A stretch of DNA of 64,000 nucleotides, from NCBI RefSeq assembly GCF_007474535.1, contig NZ_VKNW01000004.1, positions 62,001 to 126,000 on the forward strand, written 5' to 3'. Positions 35,201 through 45,143 of this stretch are shown here, piece by piece; within the stretch, counting starts at the first letter, position 1; each line of letters starts with the position of its first letter. Below the pieces are notes generated by a model, which ran no database searches, had not been told where the DNA came from, and saw only the letters and a program-made list of their open reading frames with translations. Made by a program: the position numbers and the translations under genes. Origin of the DNA: Chryseobacterium echinoideorum. Its GTDB lineage: Bacteria > Bacteroidota > Bacteroidia > Flavobacteriales > Weeksellaceae.

Positions 35201-36088
35201 ATCGGAGCTTTCAGAGTAATGAACGAGTACGTCCGTATCAAAAAGATGTGAAGCAAATCGGGCATAAATACCTGTGGGTATCCAGCGTTCGCCCAAATTA
35301 AAATCGAGTTCCTCAAATTCGATACGCCTTGGTCGGACTTCTTCTATGACTGTAAGGCTTGCTTTGGCTTCGGCATCATCGGGATTGCGTTCGAGATACG
35401 CTTTGACCTCTTGGGCTTTCTCTACTACATTCCCTGCAATCCAGCGTTCGGATATTTCATATTCCTGTTGCAGAGGATTGTAGTAAATACGACCGTGCAA
35501 TGCTTCTTTCAAAGCATCGTCCGTCATACCGCTGATTTCGGACATATACTCCAAATCCACGCTTCCGTATTTGTTCAGCGAAGCCGCTAACGCTTCTTCG
35601 GGATTGTCCGTTGCTATTGTTAAGGTGGAGAAACTTACAGGACGGCTGAATATATCCGCTTTGTGTACCACGCCACCAACGACACGTTCCAAATAAGGGA
35701 TTTCCTTACCTGAGCTATCCGTTTTGATGAGCTTGATATTATCGGCACTGTTGAGATTTCCGTACCTTTTGACAAAGGCATCGTAAAGGCGGTTAAGCGT
35801 TTCCCTTTCTTCCTTGTATTCGGTCTGAAACTTTGCCTCTTTATTATAAAGGTCTTGGTAAACATCACGTACAGCAATGTACGCTTCGGCTCTTGCTTTC
35901 TGTAAGGTCGGTAAAGTTAAAGGGTGGAAAACTGCCGTACCGTCTGATGTATCTACATCTTGCAGATAACCGACCCAACCATTATCCACAACAAGACAAT
36001 CGTTACGGTTGGTACGATTGCAGTTTGCCACTATAAGGGGCAGGTTCGGGAATGGTATTGGGAACGGCTGGCTTATCAGTTTGGCCAT
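32201..36088 (-). CDS. SNF2-like helicase part of the giant methylase-helicase
   Basis: This frame encodes about 1290 residues of the downstream half of the large DNA methylase-helicase of Bacteroidota conjugative elements. It has Walker A GAGKT ([11 protein letters not shown] near residue 445), the DEAH-like box VDESHQF near 610, and the motif VI segment [12 protein letters not shown] near 950. A helical C-terminal region follows. The true reading starts near 36010, where the sequence [17 protein letters not shown] begins; the residues encoded upstream belong to the other frame. Together with the frame upstream it would make a protein of about 1830 residues. Confidence 0.8.
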   Translation of the reverse strand: MAKLISQPFPIPFPNLPLIVANCNRTNRNDCLVVDNGWVGYLQDVDTSDGTAVFHPLTLPTLQKARAEAYIAVRDVYQDLYNKEAKFQTEYKEERETLNRLYDAFVKRYGNLNSADNIKLIKTDSSGKEIPYLERVVGGVVHKADIFSRPVSFSTLTIATDNPEEALAASLNKYGSVDLEYMSEISGMTDDALKEALHGRIYYNPLQQEYEISERWIAGNVVEKAQEVKAYLERNPDDAEAKASLTVIEEVRPRRIEFEELDFNLGERWIPTGIYARFASHLFDTDVLVHYSESSDDFSVKCGRKNLHIWEKYAVKAESRTFDGIALFKHALVNTTPDITKKITVGDQEVKVRDKEAIQMANTKIDEIRTAFTEWLHAQNGEFKTRLTDQYNDTFNCFVRPNYDGSHQDFPGLDRKALGIEDLYSSQKDAVWMIKLNNGAICDHEVGAGKTLVMCTAAQEMKRLGLAHKPMIIGLKSNVHEIAEAYRTAYPHAKILFPGKEDFTPQKRLRIFGDIKNNDWDCVILTHDQFGMIPQSPEMQKEILQIELDSVERNLDALQSQGKEITRGMLAGVIKRKENLEVKLKTLQHDIDNRKDDVVDFKMMGIDHLFVDESHQFKNLMFNTRHSRVAGLGNVDGSLKAMNLLFAIRTIQERINADMGATFLSGTTISNSLTELYLLFKYLRPRAIEKQGIHSFDAWAAIYARKTTDYEFSVANNIVAKERFRYFIKVPELAQFYSEITDYRTAKDIGIDRPNKNEILYNIPPTPDQSAFIQKLMDFAKTGNAELLGRPPLSQSEEKAKMLIATDYARKMSLDMRMVNGKYEDHPDSKASHCAVNIAKYYNQYNSQKGTQFVFSDLGTYKPGEWNVYSEIKRKLVEDHGIPAHEVRFIQEAKNDKQRKELIKGMNEGKIRVLFGSTSMLGTGVNAQKKSVAVHHLDTPWRPSDLAQRDGRAVRKGNEIAKFFAENKVDVIIYAVEKSLDSYKFNLLYNKQLFIDQLKKNNLGKRTIDEGSMDEKSGMNFSEYVAILSGNTDLLDKAKLEKQIAGLESEKQAFNRSKFSAKSKLQDYTEELDSTQSRFNRMSLDWENLQQRIQKHSDGTIANPVQLDGVPPNADMKQIGAKLNQLADKARTGGQYEEIGSLYGFTLLVKTEMSEKEDVDIRVNRFFVQGEGNIKYTYNNGIIAKDEKLAATNFLNALEKLPGYIEQEQKKIVEIQKDLPVLQEVLNGTWSKENRLSELKTELASVERKILLSMKKSKEDPNDEAENKVEKQEHTPIVAGSIIQTKGTHLPRGII

Positions 36089-37643
36089 TCCCGTTTATTT
36101 GTGAAAACAGGTCGCCGATAGCTTCCTGTTTTTTACCGTTATTAGATGTATTTCCATTGGTAGCTCTATTAATAACAGGGGGCGTATAAGGTTGCTGCAT
36201 CGCACTGCTGAACAGGTCAGGTTGGCGACCTATTGCACCTCTTCTTTTGTTGGTGCTTTGCCTTTTAACTTGTGTCGTTCTTTTGGGCGGAGCAGCAACC
36301 ATTACAGGTTCGTCCGCATTTTCAAACAAGTCGAAAATGCTTAGTTGCTTTAATTCCTGCGGACTTTCCCGATTGATTATAGGAGCAGATAAAGATTGTA
36401 TTTCCGGTTGAATGGTTACAGGTTCGATAACCGGAGGTGTAACCTTTGGTGTTGGTGTAACAGGAACTTGTAATACAGGCTCATCGTTTAGTTCGCCTTT
36501 ATATAAATTCAAATTCAGGTGCTTTCCAAAATCTTCTGAAAGCATTTGTTTGAGGTCTTTGGCAATGCTCTCAACGCCTCCTTTATGCGTATAGATTAGG
36601 GCAGGTTGTCCGTAAGGGTCGGTATCTAATTTGCGGTCGGTATGCACAATTCTTGTGCTGTCCTGAAAGAGTGCATTGCCCGGAGTATTATATTCCGTTT
36701 GCCTGCTTTGGTAAAACAGTTCTTCCGCTTCGGTCAAGTTTTGTTTTGCCGTATTCTTTTGCAGGATAATCAAATCACTGCCGACTTCCGTTCCTGCATA
36801 TTCCGTAAACAGGTTGTTGGGTAAGCGGACAACCGAAACCAAATTATTATCCTGCATCAACACCCTGCGTATCGGTTCGTTCTTTGGGCTGTTGAGAATG
36901 CCCTGTGAAGTAATGTAAGCTAGCAAACCGCCCTCACGGAGCATATCAGCACCTTTCAGAAAGAAGTAATTGTGTATGCTTCGGGCTGCCTGTACTTTTG
37001 CAGTGTCCTTGCTTCGGGAATAGGAAAGGTCGAATACGGAAGTATCGCCAAACGGAATGTTACTTGCAACGACATCATAACTGTTTTGTTCCTTTTCGGA
37101 AATTTCCTCAAAACCACTTACACGGATATTGCTTTCGGGATAAAGCTGTTTTAAAATCTTGCCTGTCAGCAAGTCTTTTTCATAAGCGGTAACATTTGCC
37201 GATTGATTTTCCGAAAAGGATTGTATGAATGACCCTATACCTGCGGAGGGTTCAAGGAATTTATCAATGTTCAGACCGCTTTCACGCAAAGTTGCGGAAA
37301 TCGCATCTATGACCTGTGGCGGTGTATAAAAAGCCGTCAGAACAGAGCTTTTCATACTATCTATATACCTGCGGTATTGTTTTTCGTCTTCTGAATTTTC
37401 TTTGAGTAATTGATGGAGTTCCTGTGTGAATGGAAAAAGGTCGTGTTCTGTTTTTCTCCAATGATTGATGTCTATTTCGTTTTCTACGGGGTTCAGCACA
37501 AACTTAAGACCGCCAAATCCGCTGTATTGCATCATTAGCAGTCTTTCACCTTCGGTGGCTTTTCGGTTCTCCTTTTCTAGTTTAAAAGCAATTCGCAGGG
37601 CATCAATGTTCTGTTGGAGATGTTGCTTTTTACTGAAGCCCAT
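36003..37643 (-). CDS. N-6 DNA methylase part of the giant methylase-helicase (frameshifted)
   Basis: A 546-residue frame with adenine methyltransferase motifs: [10 protein letters not shown] (motif I, near residue 130) and ASNIPFGD (a variant of NPPF, motif IV), then a Pro- and Asn-rich linker. It stops at a TAA (36003-36005) exactly where homologous proteins would continue. The end reads [12 protein letters not shown], while the next frame continues RNDCLVVDN; removal of a single C would join them. This may be a real mutation, a sequencing error or a +1 slip. The intact protein is thought to protect or process transferred DNA. Confidence 0.75.
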   Translation of the reverse strand: MGFSKKQHLQQNIDALRIAFKLEKENRKATEGERLLMMQYSGFGGLKFVLNPVENEIDINHWRKTEHDLFPFTQELHQLLKENSEDEKQYRRYIDSMKSSVLTAFYTPPQVIDAISATLRESGLNIDKFLEPSAGIGSFIQSFSENQSANVTAYEKDLLTGKILKQLYPESNIRVSGFEEISEKEQNSYDVVASNIPFGDTSVFDLSYSRSKDTAKVQAARSIHNYFFLKGADMLREGGLLAYITSQGILNSPKNEPIRRVLMQDNNLVSVVRLPNNLFTEYAGTEVGSDLIILQKNTAKQNLTEAEELFYQSRQTEYNTPGNALFQDSTRIVHTDRKLDTDPYGQPALIYTHKGGVESIAKDLKQMLSEDFGKHLNLNLYKGELNDEPVLQVPVTPTPKVTPPVIEPVTIQPEIQSLSAPIINRESPQELKQLSIFDLFENADEPVMVAAPPKRTTQVKRQSTNKRRGAIGRQPDLFSSAMQQPYTPPVINRATNGNTSNNGKKQEAIGDLFSQINGNGQTDKPAVPNTIPEPAPYSGKLQSYQP

Positions 37644-38067
37644 TTTCCTCTATCCATATTGCGATGGTTCCGGTTATTTCGGTATAGAGTAAATCAAACT
37701 CATAACCGTATGCGAAGTCATCGGTTAGTTCATAGCCGGAGAAAACAGGCTCACAAACAGGGAACATTTTTAGAGCAAAGGGCCGCAGTTCCTCGTCTGC
37801 CATTAGGGTATCAAACTCATTGCATACCACCTGAAACACGGTGTCGAATTTGGAGAAATGCAAGCCCTCAAAAAGTATGTAATTGACTATTTCGTTGCAT
37901 TGCTCAATAGCGTTTCCCGAACTAAAAGCCCCTTCGTAGGCATTGGCAGCCCACGAGGAACGCTGCTCAATAAATTTCTGGTCGTTGGCTTTTTCGGGAA
38001 AGCTGGAGTTTAATAATTCTTGCAGTCGTAACCTGAAATACGATAGGTCTTTTTGTTGTGTATCCAT
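37630..38067 (-). CDS. DUF1896-family protein
   Basis: A 145-residue acidic protein: DLSYFRLRLQELLNSSFPEK, SWAANAYEGAFSSGNAIEQC, FSKFDTVFQVVCNEFD and the C-terminal [21 protein letters not shown]1896 is a standard part of CTnDOT-like elements and lies upstream of the large methylase-helicase, as here; the two genes overlap by 14 bases. Function unknown, probably linked to its neighbour. Confidence 0.85.
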   Translation of the reverse strand: MDTQQKDLSYFRLRLQELLNSSFPEKANDQKFIEQRSSWAANAYEGAFSSGNAIEQCNEIVNYILFEGLHFSKFDTVFQVVCNEFDTLMADEELRPFALKMFPVCEPVFSGYELTDDFAYGYEFDLLYTEITGTIAIWIEENGLQ

Positions 38068-38137
38068 ACTATAATTTTGTTTAGAATTTTATTTGAAGCC
38101 TAAAATTATAGCAGTAGATAAGCCACTTTGCAGAAGT

Positions 38138-38150
38138 GGCAGGGTTTGGC
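38138..38150 (+). promoter_or_regulatory. GGCAGTGTTTGGC-like box, copy C
   Basis: A single variant GGCAGGGTTTGGC about 70 bases upstream of the DUF1896 start. It belongs to the same family as the paired boxes at 726-758 and 4193-4225. In the short gap between DUF1896 and the HEPN-like gene nothing else stands out. Confidence 0.4.
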
Positions 38151-38247
38151 TTTAAGAGGTAGGATTTGTCGTAAACATAATCGGTTAAGCAACGGAATAC
38201 AGATTGGTTTTGATTAAATTTGACGATTAAACTATGTGAGGAAGAAT

Positions 38248-39861
38248 ATGGCTAACAAGGATTTTGACAATAAGAAACCAAATAACATTGTAGAGTATGT
38301 AAACCTTGCAAATGATATATCAGACTACCGGAATAGGTTGAACGCAATAGACTTCCTTTCAAAGTATAAATGCTTTGAAAGCAAAAGGGAATTGTATCGT
38401 TTGATGAAAACGGATAGAATATTTGAAGTTAAGGAGCAAGCCTTTAGAGCCTTGCAAAATTTTGGCGAAGATGTTAGATTGACCAAAAAAAAGAAAGGAA
38501 AGCCAGTTAAAACTATAAATGATAAACTTTTGATTTTGCACAATTCATTTAATGGCGACCCTTATACATTAACAGATTTCAAGATAAAGTTTAAGGATTT
38601 ATATCCCGACGTTTATGATATTTATAATTATGAAAAGAAATCAAGGTTTGACAGTTTTATAACAAGCTCCATTAAGACATTCGCAAAAAATAAAATAAAG
38701 CACAATTATTCCATAAATATACGTTTTGATGCTCCTGACATTTCAATTTCTCGGGAAGTATTTGGAATGGAGTATAAAGGAAGTTCAGATACAAATGACG
38801 AATTAGTGATTGAGAATGATACACTAACAATAAAGTGCAATAGAACTGCAAAAATCAATCTCATAAATATTGTTTTTTCAGAAAGCAGTTCAATTCATAA
38901 TCAGATTATAAAATCTCTGATTTACTATTACATCCGAGTAAACCGCTTCGTTCCTATACAGCATATCTCTATTAACCGAATAAAGCAAACAGGAGAAGAA
39001 ACAATGCTTGCCTTACCAACTTCAAAAATTGGTATAGAGCAAATATTGAACGATAAATTTTCAGGTATTGACATTTCAACTGCCAATATCAACGACATAT
39101 TCAAGATTAATGATAAATCTAAAGCAATTCAGTATGCTTTAACCTATCTTATGAAATCTAAAATTACCAATGAAGAAAGTGAGCGGTTTGAAAAGTTATG
39201 GAAATCTTTTAATTCAATCTATTATTATTTTGGAAATGGTGCAAACGAAAATGAATGCCACCGATTAATGCGAAATTTCATAATTACTAATCCAACATTG
39301 TTTCCAAAATCACTGCATAGAGCAAGAAATATTACAGCTAAAGAACTTCGAGAAAAAGTTCGTTTCAATGAGCTACTAAGTAATGATTATGATACTAAAG
39401 AAAAGATAGTTTCCTTTATTGCATTTATCTTCAGGTATCAAAATAAGATTATTTGTAAAAATCTGCTTGATAATATCAGTTATTTTGAAGCTGATTTAAA
39501 AGATATTTTCAATGTGGATAAGGTTGAAAATAAGTTTAATAAGTTCGACTATATCAAAGACCTTTATCACAATAATAAGTCCTCAACTGACAGCGAAATA
39601 ATCTTTAAAAGGATTACTGGATATTTGGAGGACAAGGTTAAAAATCCTGTAACAAATACCGAATTAGAAATTACTGTATTCATCTGTATTAAATACTGTT
39701 ACTATTTACGGAATAAGATATTCCACGCAGAAAAGCAAGATTTAACTTTTAGGTTCGCTAAGAACAATTTGATTTTTGAATTAGAATGGGTAAACGAAAT
39801 ACTGGAAACCCTAATAGTTGAATTAATATCTGCTAATTTAAGTTGGACAAGAAGAAATTAG
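38248..39861 (+). CDS. Large protein with HEAT-like N-terminus and HEPN-like C-terminus
   Basis: A 537-residue protein of no recognised family. Residues 10-75 look like HEAT repeats (RLNAIDFLSKYKCFESKREL, VKEQAFRALQNFGED). The middle is rich in lysine and asparagine. Near the C-terminus the helix CYYLRNKIFHAEKQ contains R-x4-H, the catalytic motif of HEPN ribonucleases, in a context like the Apea/RloC-type HEPN helices. It is on the opposite strand to the surrounding transfer genes and AT-rich, as expected for inserted cargo. A defence role is possible. The ATG at 38248 was preferred to a GTG four codons earlier. Confidence 0.6.
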   Translation: MANKDFDNKKPNNIVEYVNLANDISDYRNRLNAIDFLSKYKCFESKRELYRLMKTDRIFEVKEQAFRALQNFGEDVRLTKKKKGKPVKTINDKLLILHNSFNGDPYTLTDFKIKFKDLYPDVYDIYNYEKKSRFDSFITSSIKTFAKNKIKHNYSINIRFDAPDISISREVFGMEYKGSSDTNDELVIENDTLTIKCNRTAKINLINIVFSESSSIHNQIIKSLIYYYIRVNRFVPIQHISINRIKQTGEETMLALPTSKIGIEQILNDKFSGIDISTANINDIFKINDKSKAIQYALTYLMKSKITNEESERFEKLWKSFNSIYYYFGNGANENECHRLMRNFIITNPTLFPKSLHRARNITAKELREKVRFNELLSNDYDTKEKIVSFIAFIFRYQNKIICKNLLDNISYFEADLKDIFNVDKVENKFNKFDYIKDLYHNNKSSTDSEIIFKRITGYLEDKVKNPVTNTELEITVFICIKYCYYLRNKIFHAEKQDLTFRFAKNNLIFELEWVNEILETLIVELISANLSWTRRN

Positions 39862-39867
39862 AATTTT

Positions 39868-39892
39868 AAATCCCTGTCAAAAACAGGGATTT
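39868..39892. terminator. Bidirectional terminator
   Basis: AAATCCCTG at 39868-39876 pairs with CAGGGATTT at 39884-39892, with A and T tracts on both sides. It lies between the convergent HEPN-like gene and the ORF6N gene and can end both transcripts. Confidence 0.8.
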
Positions 39893-39894
39893 AA

Positions 39895-40776
39895 TTAAAC
39901 TCTATTCAGTAATTGGAGCATTCTGCCCACCTCAATATCCATTCTCGAAAAGGCAAACCATTTTTTGCCCAGGTCTTTTAGTGATGCTCCGATATGGTAA
40001 AGTTCCACATCGTCAATAATCAAAAAGCGGTCGTGAGCATCGGAAAAAATCTTAATTTCAATCCGAGGATATTGGCTGTTGTACCGTTGTACATCCAGCC
40101 GTAGCTGATTACTGATGTTTTTGGTATAGATAGTGGTAGTTGCATTATTATTCCGTTTACCCAATAAAGTCAATACCGTATCATCTACATAATTATCCAG
40201 CAGGATAATGGAGGTTTTTGCATTTCGGATAATATCACATACAAAGGCGTAGGCATCAAAAATCTGTCCGTTGTAAAAGATACCTTTTTCGCTGTGGAGC
40301 TTGTCGCTTTCCAGTGCCTTAAAAATCTCTTCAAATCTTTGGTCGGCTTCTAATTGTTTCAATTCAATCTTATCCAAACGATGAAAAAGAGAGGCATTGC
40401 TGGCAAGCATTCTCCGCATTTCTACAAAGGCTTCCATAATTTCAACACTGACTTTAACCGCTATATCTGAACGGAGTATGGCAGAAGCCATTGCGACCCC
40501 TTGTTCGGTAAAAACATAGGGCAGATAACGTCTTCCGCCGTAGCTCAAACTTGAGGTTCCAATTTGGAACCTCAAGTTTTCAACTTCCTCTTCGGTCAGT
40601 TGAAAGCAAAAAGAAGCAGGAAACCGCTCAATATTTCTTTTTACGGCTTTGTTGAGGTTTTTTGTTTCCACTTGATATAAGGAAGCGAGGTCGCTATCCA
40701 GCATCACTTGCTTTCCACGTATAGAATAAATCAGGTTCTTGATTTCCATTGTGCTACTGGTAGGCTTATTTTCCAT
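39895..40776 (-). CDS. ORF6N-domain protein with a PLD-like C-terminus
   Basis: A 293-residue protein. Residues 10-100 are an ORF6N/KilA-N-type DNA-binding domain (GKQVMLDSDLASLYQVETKN, RYLPYVFTEQGVAMASAILR). Residues 165-290 resemble a phospholipase-D-like fold with SDAHDRFLIIDDVELYHIG and GASLKDLGKKWFAF. This combination is common near topB in Bacteroidota elements. It overlaps the topB stop by one base and is its operon partner. Role in regulation or DNA processing is not established. Confidence 0.8.
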   Translation of the reverse strand: MENKPTSSTMEIKNLIYSIRGKQVMLDSDLASLYQVETKNLNKAVKRNIERFPASFCFQLTEEEVENLRFQIGTSSLSYGGRRYLPYVFTEQGVAMASAILRSDIAVKVSVEIMEAFVEMRRMLASNASLFHRLDKIELKQLEADQRFEEIFKALESDKLHSEKGIFYNGQIFDAYAFVCDIIRNAKTSIILLDNYVDDTVLTLLGKRNNNATTTIYTKNISNQLRLDVQRYNSQYPRIEIKIFSDAHDRFLIIDDVELYHIGASLKDLGKKWFAFSRMDIEVGRMLQLLNRV

Positions 40777-42860
40777 TACTTTTTGTAGCTTTTATTTTTA
40801 TCAAACTCAAAAGAGGTTGTACAATCCTCTTTCAATACGATATACGCATCGAATTTCTTTCCTGCCTTGCTTTTCATCCCTTTGATAAGTGAAGTTTTCC
40901 TTTTATTAACAAGGTTTTCAATATCGGCTATGCCGATTTGTATCCCACACACATTGCGGAACTGCACCCAATTACAAACCTCATCAGGACACTTCACTAT
41001 TTTATCACGGATAATGAGTTGCTGGCTTTTACATTTCGGGCAAACCAATTTTGGCAGGTTATTTTGAGCAATCGAAGTTTGCAACAGTTCATTGGTAATA
41101 GATGAAGCGTAAGTTTCCATTTCTTTTTGAAATGCCCCTGCATCGGCTTCGTTATTTTCGATTTTTTGTAAAGCCAATTCCCATTCGGCAGTCATTGCCA
41201 CGTCTGCAATTTTGCGGTCTTTGACCAATTCGTACACCTGCAATCCTTTTTCGGTAGGGATTAAGGATTTCTTTTCACGTTGTACATAGTTGCGGGTAAA
41301 CAGGGTTTCAATTATTGAGGCTCTTGTAGCCGGAGTGCCAATACCGATATTTTGCAGGGCTTTCCGTTCGTCTTCATTTTCGATTTCCTTTCCTGCACTT
41401 TCCATAGCCGACAAAAGCCCTGCTTCGGTATATAATACAGGCGGTTTGGTTTTTTTTTCCAAAACGGAGGCTTCTTTTATTTTAAGTTCATCGCCTTTTT
41501 TCAGTTCGGGCAAATCCTGTACAGGCTCGGTATCATCATCGGAGAAACTGCCTTTGATGGAACGCCAGCCCGCTTCTATAACCTTACAACCCTTTGCCGT
41601 AAAATCATAATGCAACGCCTGTAAACCCACATCGGTTATCTCTTTGATGCAGGCTTGTGAAAGGGCTTCGAGCAATCGAAAGGCAATCATATCATAAACG
41701 GAGTTTTCCTTTGCGTTCAGGGCTGATGGGATTTTATCAGTAATCAATAATCCGTGGTGGTCGGTAACACGCAAATCGTTTACAATACGTTTATTGAACC
41801 GTCCCCATATCAATTTCCCTACGGCTTGCTTGCAGGTTTCGCTGTCCTGCAAAGCCCTTACGAGGTTGGGGATTTCTGCCCACATATCTTCAGGAATGTA
41901 CTTGCTTCCGGTGCGTGGGTATGTGATAAACTTCCTTTCATAAAGGCTTTGGGCAATATTGAGCGTTTCTTCCGCAGAAAGGTTCAGCTTTTTGTTGGCT
42001 TCTTTTTGCAAGCCAGTAAGGTCGAACAATAGAGGCGGTTGCTCTGTAATACTTTTGGTTTCCACCGATGTAACCGTTGCCGTTTTACTTCGCTGAATGG
42101 ATTTCAGCGTATCATCGGCAAGTTTTTGGTCTTCCCATTTGGTTTTGGAAATGCTTTTAAAATCTATCAGTTCTTTGTTGTGCGATAACTGTATCTGCCA
42201 GTATTTCTTTACCGAGAAATTTTTATTTTCCAAATAGCGTTTGCATATCAAAACCAGTGTAGGCGTTTGCACTCTTCCGAGCGAATAAATGCCATTTCCT
42301 GCGGCTATGCTCAACGCCTGTGTAGCATTGATGCCCACGAGCCAATCGGCACGGCTTCTTCCTTGTGCCGCCTGATACAATCCATCAAATTCTTTTCCGT
42401 CTTTGAGGTTATCAAACCCCTGCTTAATGGCTTTTTCGGTAAGCGAACTAATCCAAAGCCGCTCAAAGGGCTTGTTGCATTTCAGGTATTCATAAATGTA
42501 CCTGAAAATGAGTTCGCCTTCACGTCCTGCATCGGTGGCTACAATGATGCTGTTACTACGGTTAAAAAGCTGTTCAATGACTTTCAGTTGCTTTAATGCA
42601 CCCGTATCCGCTGTATAACCTTTGTCTTTTTTGACCTTTCGGACGGTCAGCAAAAACGGGTTTGGGAGTATTGGCAAAGCTGCTTTGTCAAATCCCGAAA
42701 TCCCGTAATCTTCGGGCATTCCCAATCCTATTAAATGACCGAATGCCCACGTAACAAAATAGCCGTTACCTGTCAGGTAGCCGTCCTTTTTATCGGATGC
42801 TCCCAAAAGTCCGGCTATTTCCCTTGCTACGCTTGGTTTTTCTGCGATTATTGTTTTCAT
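40776..42860 (-). CDS. topB: DNA topoisomerase III
   Basis: A 694-residue type IA topoisomerase, as carried by many conjugative elements. The Toprim start is KTIIAEKPSVAREIAGLLGA, with VATDAGREGELIFRYIY holding the acidic residues. The active-site tyrosine is in FITYPRTGSKYIPED. A C-terminal zinc-ribbon-like segment has CPKCKS and CPDEVCNW. It relaxes and decatenates single-strand-containing DNA and would help transfer or replication of the element. Six bases follow the DUF3945 gene. Confidence 0.93.
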   Translation of the reverse strand: MKTIIAEKPSVAREIAGLLGASDKKDGYLTGNGYFVTWAFGHLIGLGMPEDYGISGFDKAALPILPNPFLLTVRKVKKDKGYTADTGALKQLKVIEQLFNRSNSIIVATDAGREGELIFRYIYEYLKCNKPFERLWISSLTEKAIKQGFDNLKDGKEFDGLYQAAQGRSRADWLVGINATQALSIAAGNGIYSLGRVQTPTLVLICKRYLENKNFSVKKYWQIQLSHNKELIDFKSISKTKWEDQKLADDTLKSIQRSKTATVTSVETKSITEQPPLLFDLTGLQKEANKKLNLSAEETLNIAQSLYERKFITYPRTGSKYIPEDMWAEIPNLVRALQDSETCKQAVGKLIWGRFNKRIVNDLRVTDHHGLLITDKIPSALNAKENSVYDMIAFRLLEALSQACIKEITDVGLQALHYDFTAKGCKVIEAGWRSIKGSFSDDDTEPVQDLPELKKGDELKIKEASVLEKKTKPPVLYTEAGLLSAMESAGKEIENEDERKALQNIGIGTPATRASIIETLFTRNYVQREKKSLIPTEKGLQVYELVKDRKIADVAMTAEWELALQKIENNEADAGAFQKEMETYASSITNELLQTSIAQNNLPKLVCPKCKSQQLIIRDKIVKCPDEVCNWVQFRNVCGIQIGIADIENLVNKRKTSLIKGMKSKAGKKFDAYIVLKEDCTTSFEFDKNKSYKK

Positions 42861-42866
42861 ACTTTA

Positions 42867-44333
42867 CTACATTTTTCTGCCTTTGGACTTTGCAGGTGTT
42901 TCGGATTTTTCCTGCTGTTGTTTGTTTTTCGGTCTTTGTTGCCCAGATTTTAAAGGCTCGTTGATATTTTTGGTCGCTTCGTTGGTCTTGCCCTCTGAAT
43001 TGACGGCGGTTTGCGTTTTGTGGGCTTCGGCAGGTTTTGCCTGTGCTTTAACCTGGCTTGGAAATTGGAAGTTCGTTTTTCCTGTTTCTGCATTGAAAGT
43101 GATATAACCCTGATACGGTTGCCCTTTCTTATCTTTCAATCCGTCAATGTAAACGGTTTGCCCGGCTTTGAAATCCTTATGCTGCTCATCGGTCAGTTCT
43201 TTGCCCCTGAATGTTTTTGGAGCTTCCTGCGGCTGGCTTTGCTGATTACTTTGTCCGTTGTTTTGAGTTTGCCCATTGCTTTGGGTCTGCCTGTTGGAGT
43301 TATTGCGGTCAAACAGGAACTCAACATAACGCTTGTCTGCATTGAACTGTACCGTTGCCGAAAACTCCGTTCCTTTGGTGGAAATCATACCCTCTAACTT
43401 TAGTGGTTTACCCTCTATTAAAGTTTGCTTTTGCTCATCGTTCAGTTTCACGCCTTTAATTTCATCGGGAATTTTTATGAAATCCGTCCGCAACGCAATT
43501 ACATCATTTGTTAGCCTGTCTATACTGATAATGGACGGCATCAGTTCGCCCGTTTTGGTATTGGTCAGGTTAACTACACGCCCCATATTACCTGTTTCGA
43601 GCAGGTTCTTTTTGTCCTCATCGGTAAACTTGTGTCCGAAAAACTCAAAATGGAGGTTTGGTTCTTTTTTGATGCCGTGTATTGCTACAATAACATTTCC
43701 ATCTTCGGCTTGCTGTAAAGACAATCGGGCATCTGTGCGGAGAATAGTACCGCCGAAATTAACGCCTATCGGCAAAAGTTCATTGGTTTTATAACCTCGT
43801 AACAAAGGGTCAAGCAGGTTTCTTTTTTCAAGATACTCCTTGCTTAATCCGAGGTTTTTCATTGTGTCCCAATCAATCTGCTCCGGTTTGTAGCGGTACT
43901 CGCTGGCTTCCGGTGTTGTTTGTGTTGTTGCCATATTATTTTGATTTTCTTGTTTTTTATCCTGTTGCGGTTCTGTTTTTACTTCGTGTTCTTTCATCAC
44001 TTTTTCACCTTCGGGAGTGGGCTTATCAACCTGCTTTTGCATTTCCTGTGCTTTTTCAACCGCAATAGGTGCAGGCACTTTGAAGAATGAAAAATTGGTA
44101 GGGTTCTTTAACTGGCTGAAAAAATTAGAGAAGAAGTTGGAAAAAAAATCACCGCTTTTATCCACACGCATAAACTGGTTTTGGTTTTTCTTAGTGGGGT
44201 CAACGGTTTCCATTTTCCCGTTCTCGTCAATACTCTTTACGGCTTGGATTTTCATTTTTTCTTTATCCAGCACCAATAATATGTCCGATAATTGTTCGGG
44301 CATTTCCTGCTTATTTGTTGTTTCTTCGCTCAT
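42867..44333 (-). CDS. DUF3945/DUF4099-domain protein
   Basis: A 488-residue hydrophilic protein. Residues 145-330 match DUF4099 (YRYKPEQIDWDTMKNLGLSK), and two or three DUF3945 repeats follow (KLNDEQKQTLIEGKPLKLEG, ELTDEQHKDFKAGQTVYIDG). Low-complexity Gln/Asn and Lys-rich tracts flank them. The protein is a constant neighbour of topB in CTnDOT-like elements. Its function is unknown, although it may bind DNA or the topoisomerase. Confidence 0.8.
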   Translation of the reverse strand: MSEETTNKQEMPEQLSDILLVLDKEKMKIQAVKSIDENGKMETVDPTKKNQNQFMRVDKSGDFFSNFFSNFFSQLKNPTNFSFFKVPAPIAVEKAQEMQKQVDKPTPEGEKVMKEHEVKTEPQQDKKQENQNNMATTQTTPEASEYRYKPEQIDWDTMKNLGLSKEYLEKRNLLDPLLRGYKTNELLPIGVNFGGTILRTDARLSLQQAEDGNVIVAIHGIKKEPNLHFEFFGHKFTDEDKKNLLETGNMGRVVNLTNTKTGELMPSIISIDRLTNDVIALRTDFIKIPDEIKGVKLNDEQKQTLIEGKPLKLEGMISTKGTEFSATVQFNADKRYVEFLFDRNNSNRQTQSNGQTQNNGQSNQQSQPQEAPKTFRGKELTDEQHKDFKAGQTVYIDGLKDKKGQPYQGYITFNAETGKTNFQFPSQVKAQAKPAEAHKTQTAVNSEGKTNEATKNINEPLKSGQQRPKNKQQQEKSETPAKSKGRKM

Positions 44334-44392
44334 AATCTGAAAAATTTAAAGTTTACCGCCGAATGTAAATTAAGCGTTGGCTGTATTGCCCA

Positions 44393-44430
44393 ATGTGGCA
44401 CTCAAAGGCAGTCTTTGTCTTTCATTGGCG
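44393..44430 (+). promoter_or_regulatory. GGCAGTGTTTGGC-like boxes, copy D
   Basis: The sequence AATGTGGCACTCAAAGGCAG with GTCTTTGTC following resembles copy A with part of the first box lost. It lies between the DUF3945 gene and the HTH gene upstream of it and could control the topB operon. Confidence 0.35.
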
Positions 44431-44431
44431 T

Positions 44432-44722
44432 TCATTTTGAGGGTGGATTAAAACTCTCTCTAATGAACTGATGTACATCGGATAGCTTGTAATACAATTT
44501 TCCGCTTATGGTATAATAGGGCAGCTTACCGATGGAGCGATACCGTTGCAGGGAGCGGTTGCTGATTTTAAGCATTTGAAGCAAATCCTGATTATCCAGC
44601 AATTCCTCGCCGTCTATGCTGTTGCGTTTCTTTTGCAGTTCATCTATATTGTCGCCCAGCATATCCAAGCGACCCATTAAGCGTTCCATCCACGCCAAAA
44701 ATTCCATTCTGTCAATATTCAT
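44432..44722 (-). CDS. Excisionase-like helix-turn-helix protein
   Basis: A 96-residue protein with a winged HTH of the excisionase/HTH_17 type: DNQDLLQMLKISNRSLQRYR followed by IGKLPYYTISGKLYYKLSDV. The N-terminus is a coiled helix. In CTnDOT-like elements such small proteins control excision and transfer genes. It lies 26 bases downstream of a second protein of the same type. Confidence 0.8.
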   Translation of the reverse strand: MNIDRMEFLAWMERLMGRLDMLGDNIDELQKKRNSIDGEELLDNQDLLQMLKISNRSLQRYRSIGKLPYYTISGKLYYKLSDVHQFIRESFNPPSK

Positions 44723-44748
44723 AGGAATATACTTTTAAGGGTTCATAC

Positions 44749-45102
44749 CTATTTTTTATCTGTCTTTAGCTTTCTGCCTTTTTCGATAAAGCTTTTGCCT
44801 TTTGCCATAAGCTCCTGCATAAATTCATCACTGCTCTGTACGGCATTGGCATTGAGCATATCCTTAATTGCTCCTATGGTGTAGAAATATTGACCATAGA
44901 TTTTTGAATAAGCAATCTCGCCTTTGGTACGCATACGCCACAGCGTTTTCTCGCTGATGTGCAGGTATTGGCATACCTCGTGGTTATTGAGCCACAGATC
45001 ATCATAGCTTTTATCTTCCTGTCTTTTCAGATAGTCGGCAATGGCATTGATACTGCTGTTAAGCTGTTGCCAGGCTTCCTCTTCAATGGTTATTATTTTC
45101 AT
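44749..45102 (-). CDS. Excisionase-like helix-turn-helix protein
   Basis: A 117-residue protein with the HTH_17 pattern LNNHEVCQYLHISEKTLWRM then RTKGEIAYSKIYGQYFYTIG. It is a paralogue of the downstream HTH protein with the same domain plan. The two probably act as small DNA-bending factors or regulators of the element. Its upstream region contains GGCAGTGTTTGTC and TTGCCAATTGG repeats. Confidence 0.8.
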   Translation of the reverse strand: MKIITIEEEAWQQLNSSINAIADYLKRQEDKSYDDLWLNNHEVCQYLHISEKTLWRMRTKGEIAYSKIYGQYFYTIGAIKDMLNANAVQSSDEFMQELMAKGKSFIEKGRKLKTDKK

Positions 45103-45143
45103 TGCATATCATTTAAAGTTCTTTATGCAAAATTGTGAAAGGT

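Noticed and set aside
32441..37886. Plus-strand frames opposite the methylase-helicase
   Set aside because: Shadows of the minus-strand gene; none shows family motifs.
42735..44340. Several long plus-strand frames opposite topB and the DUF3945 gene
   Set aside because: They are shadows of strongly supported minus-strand genes.
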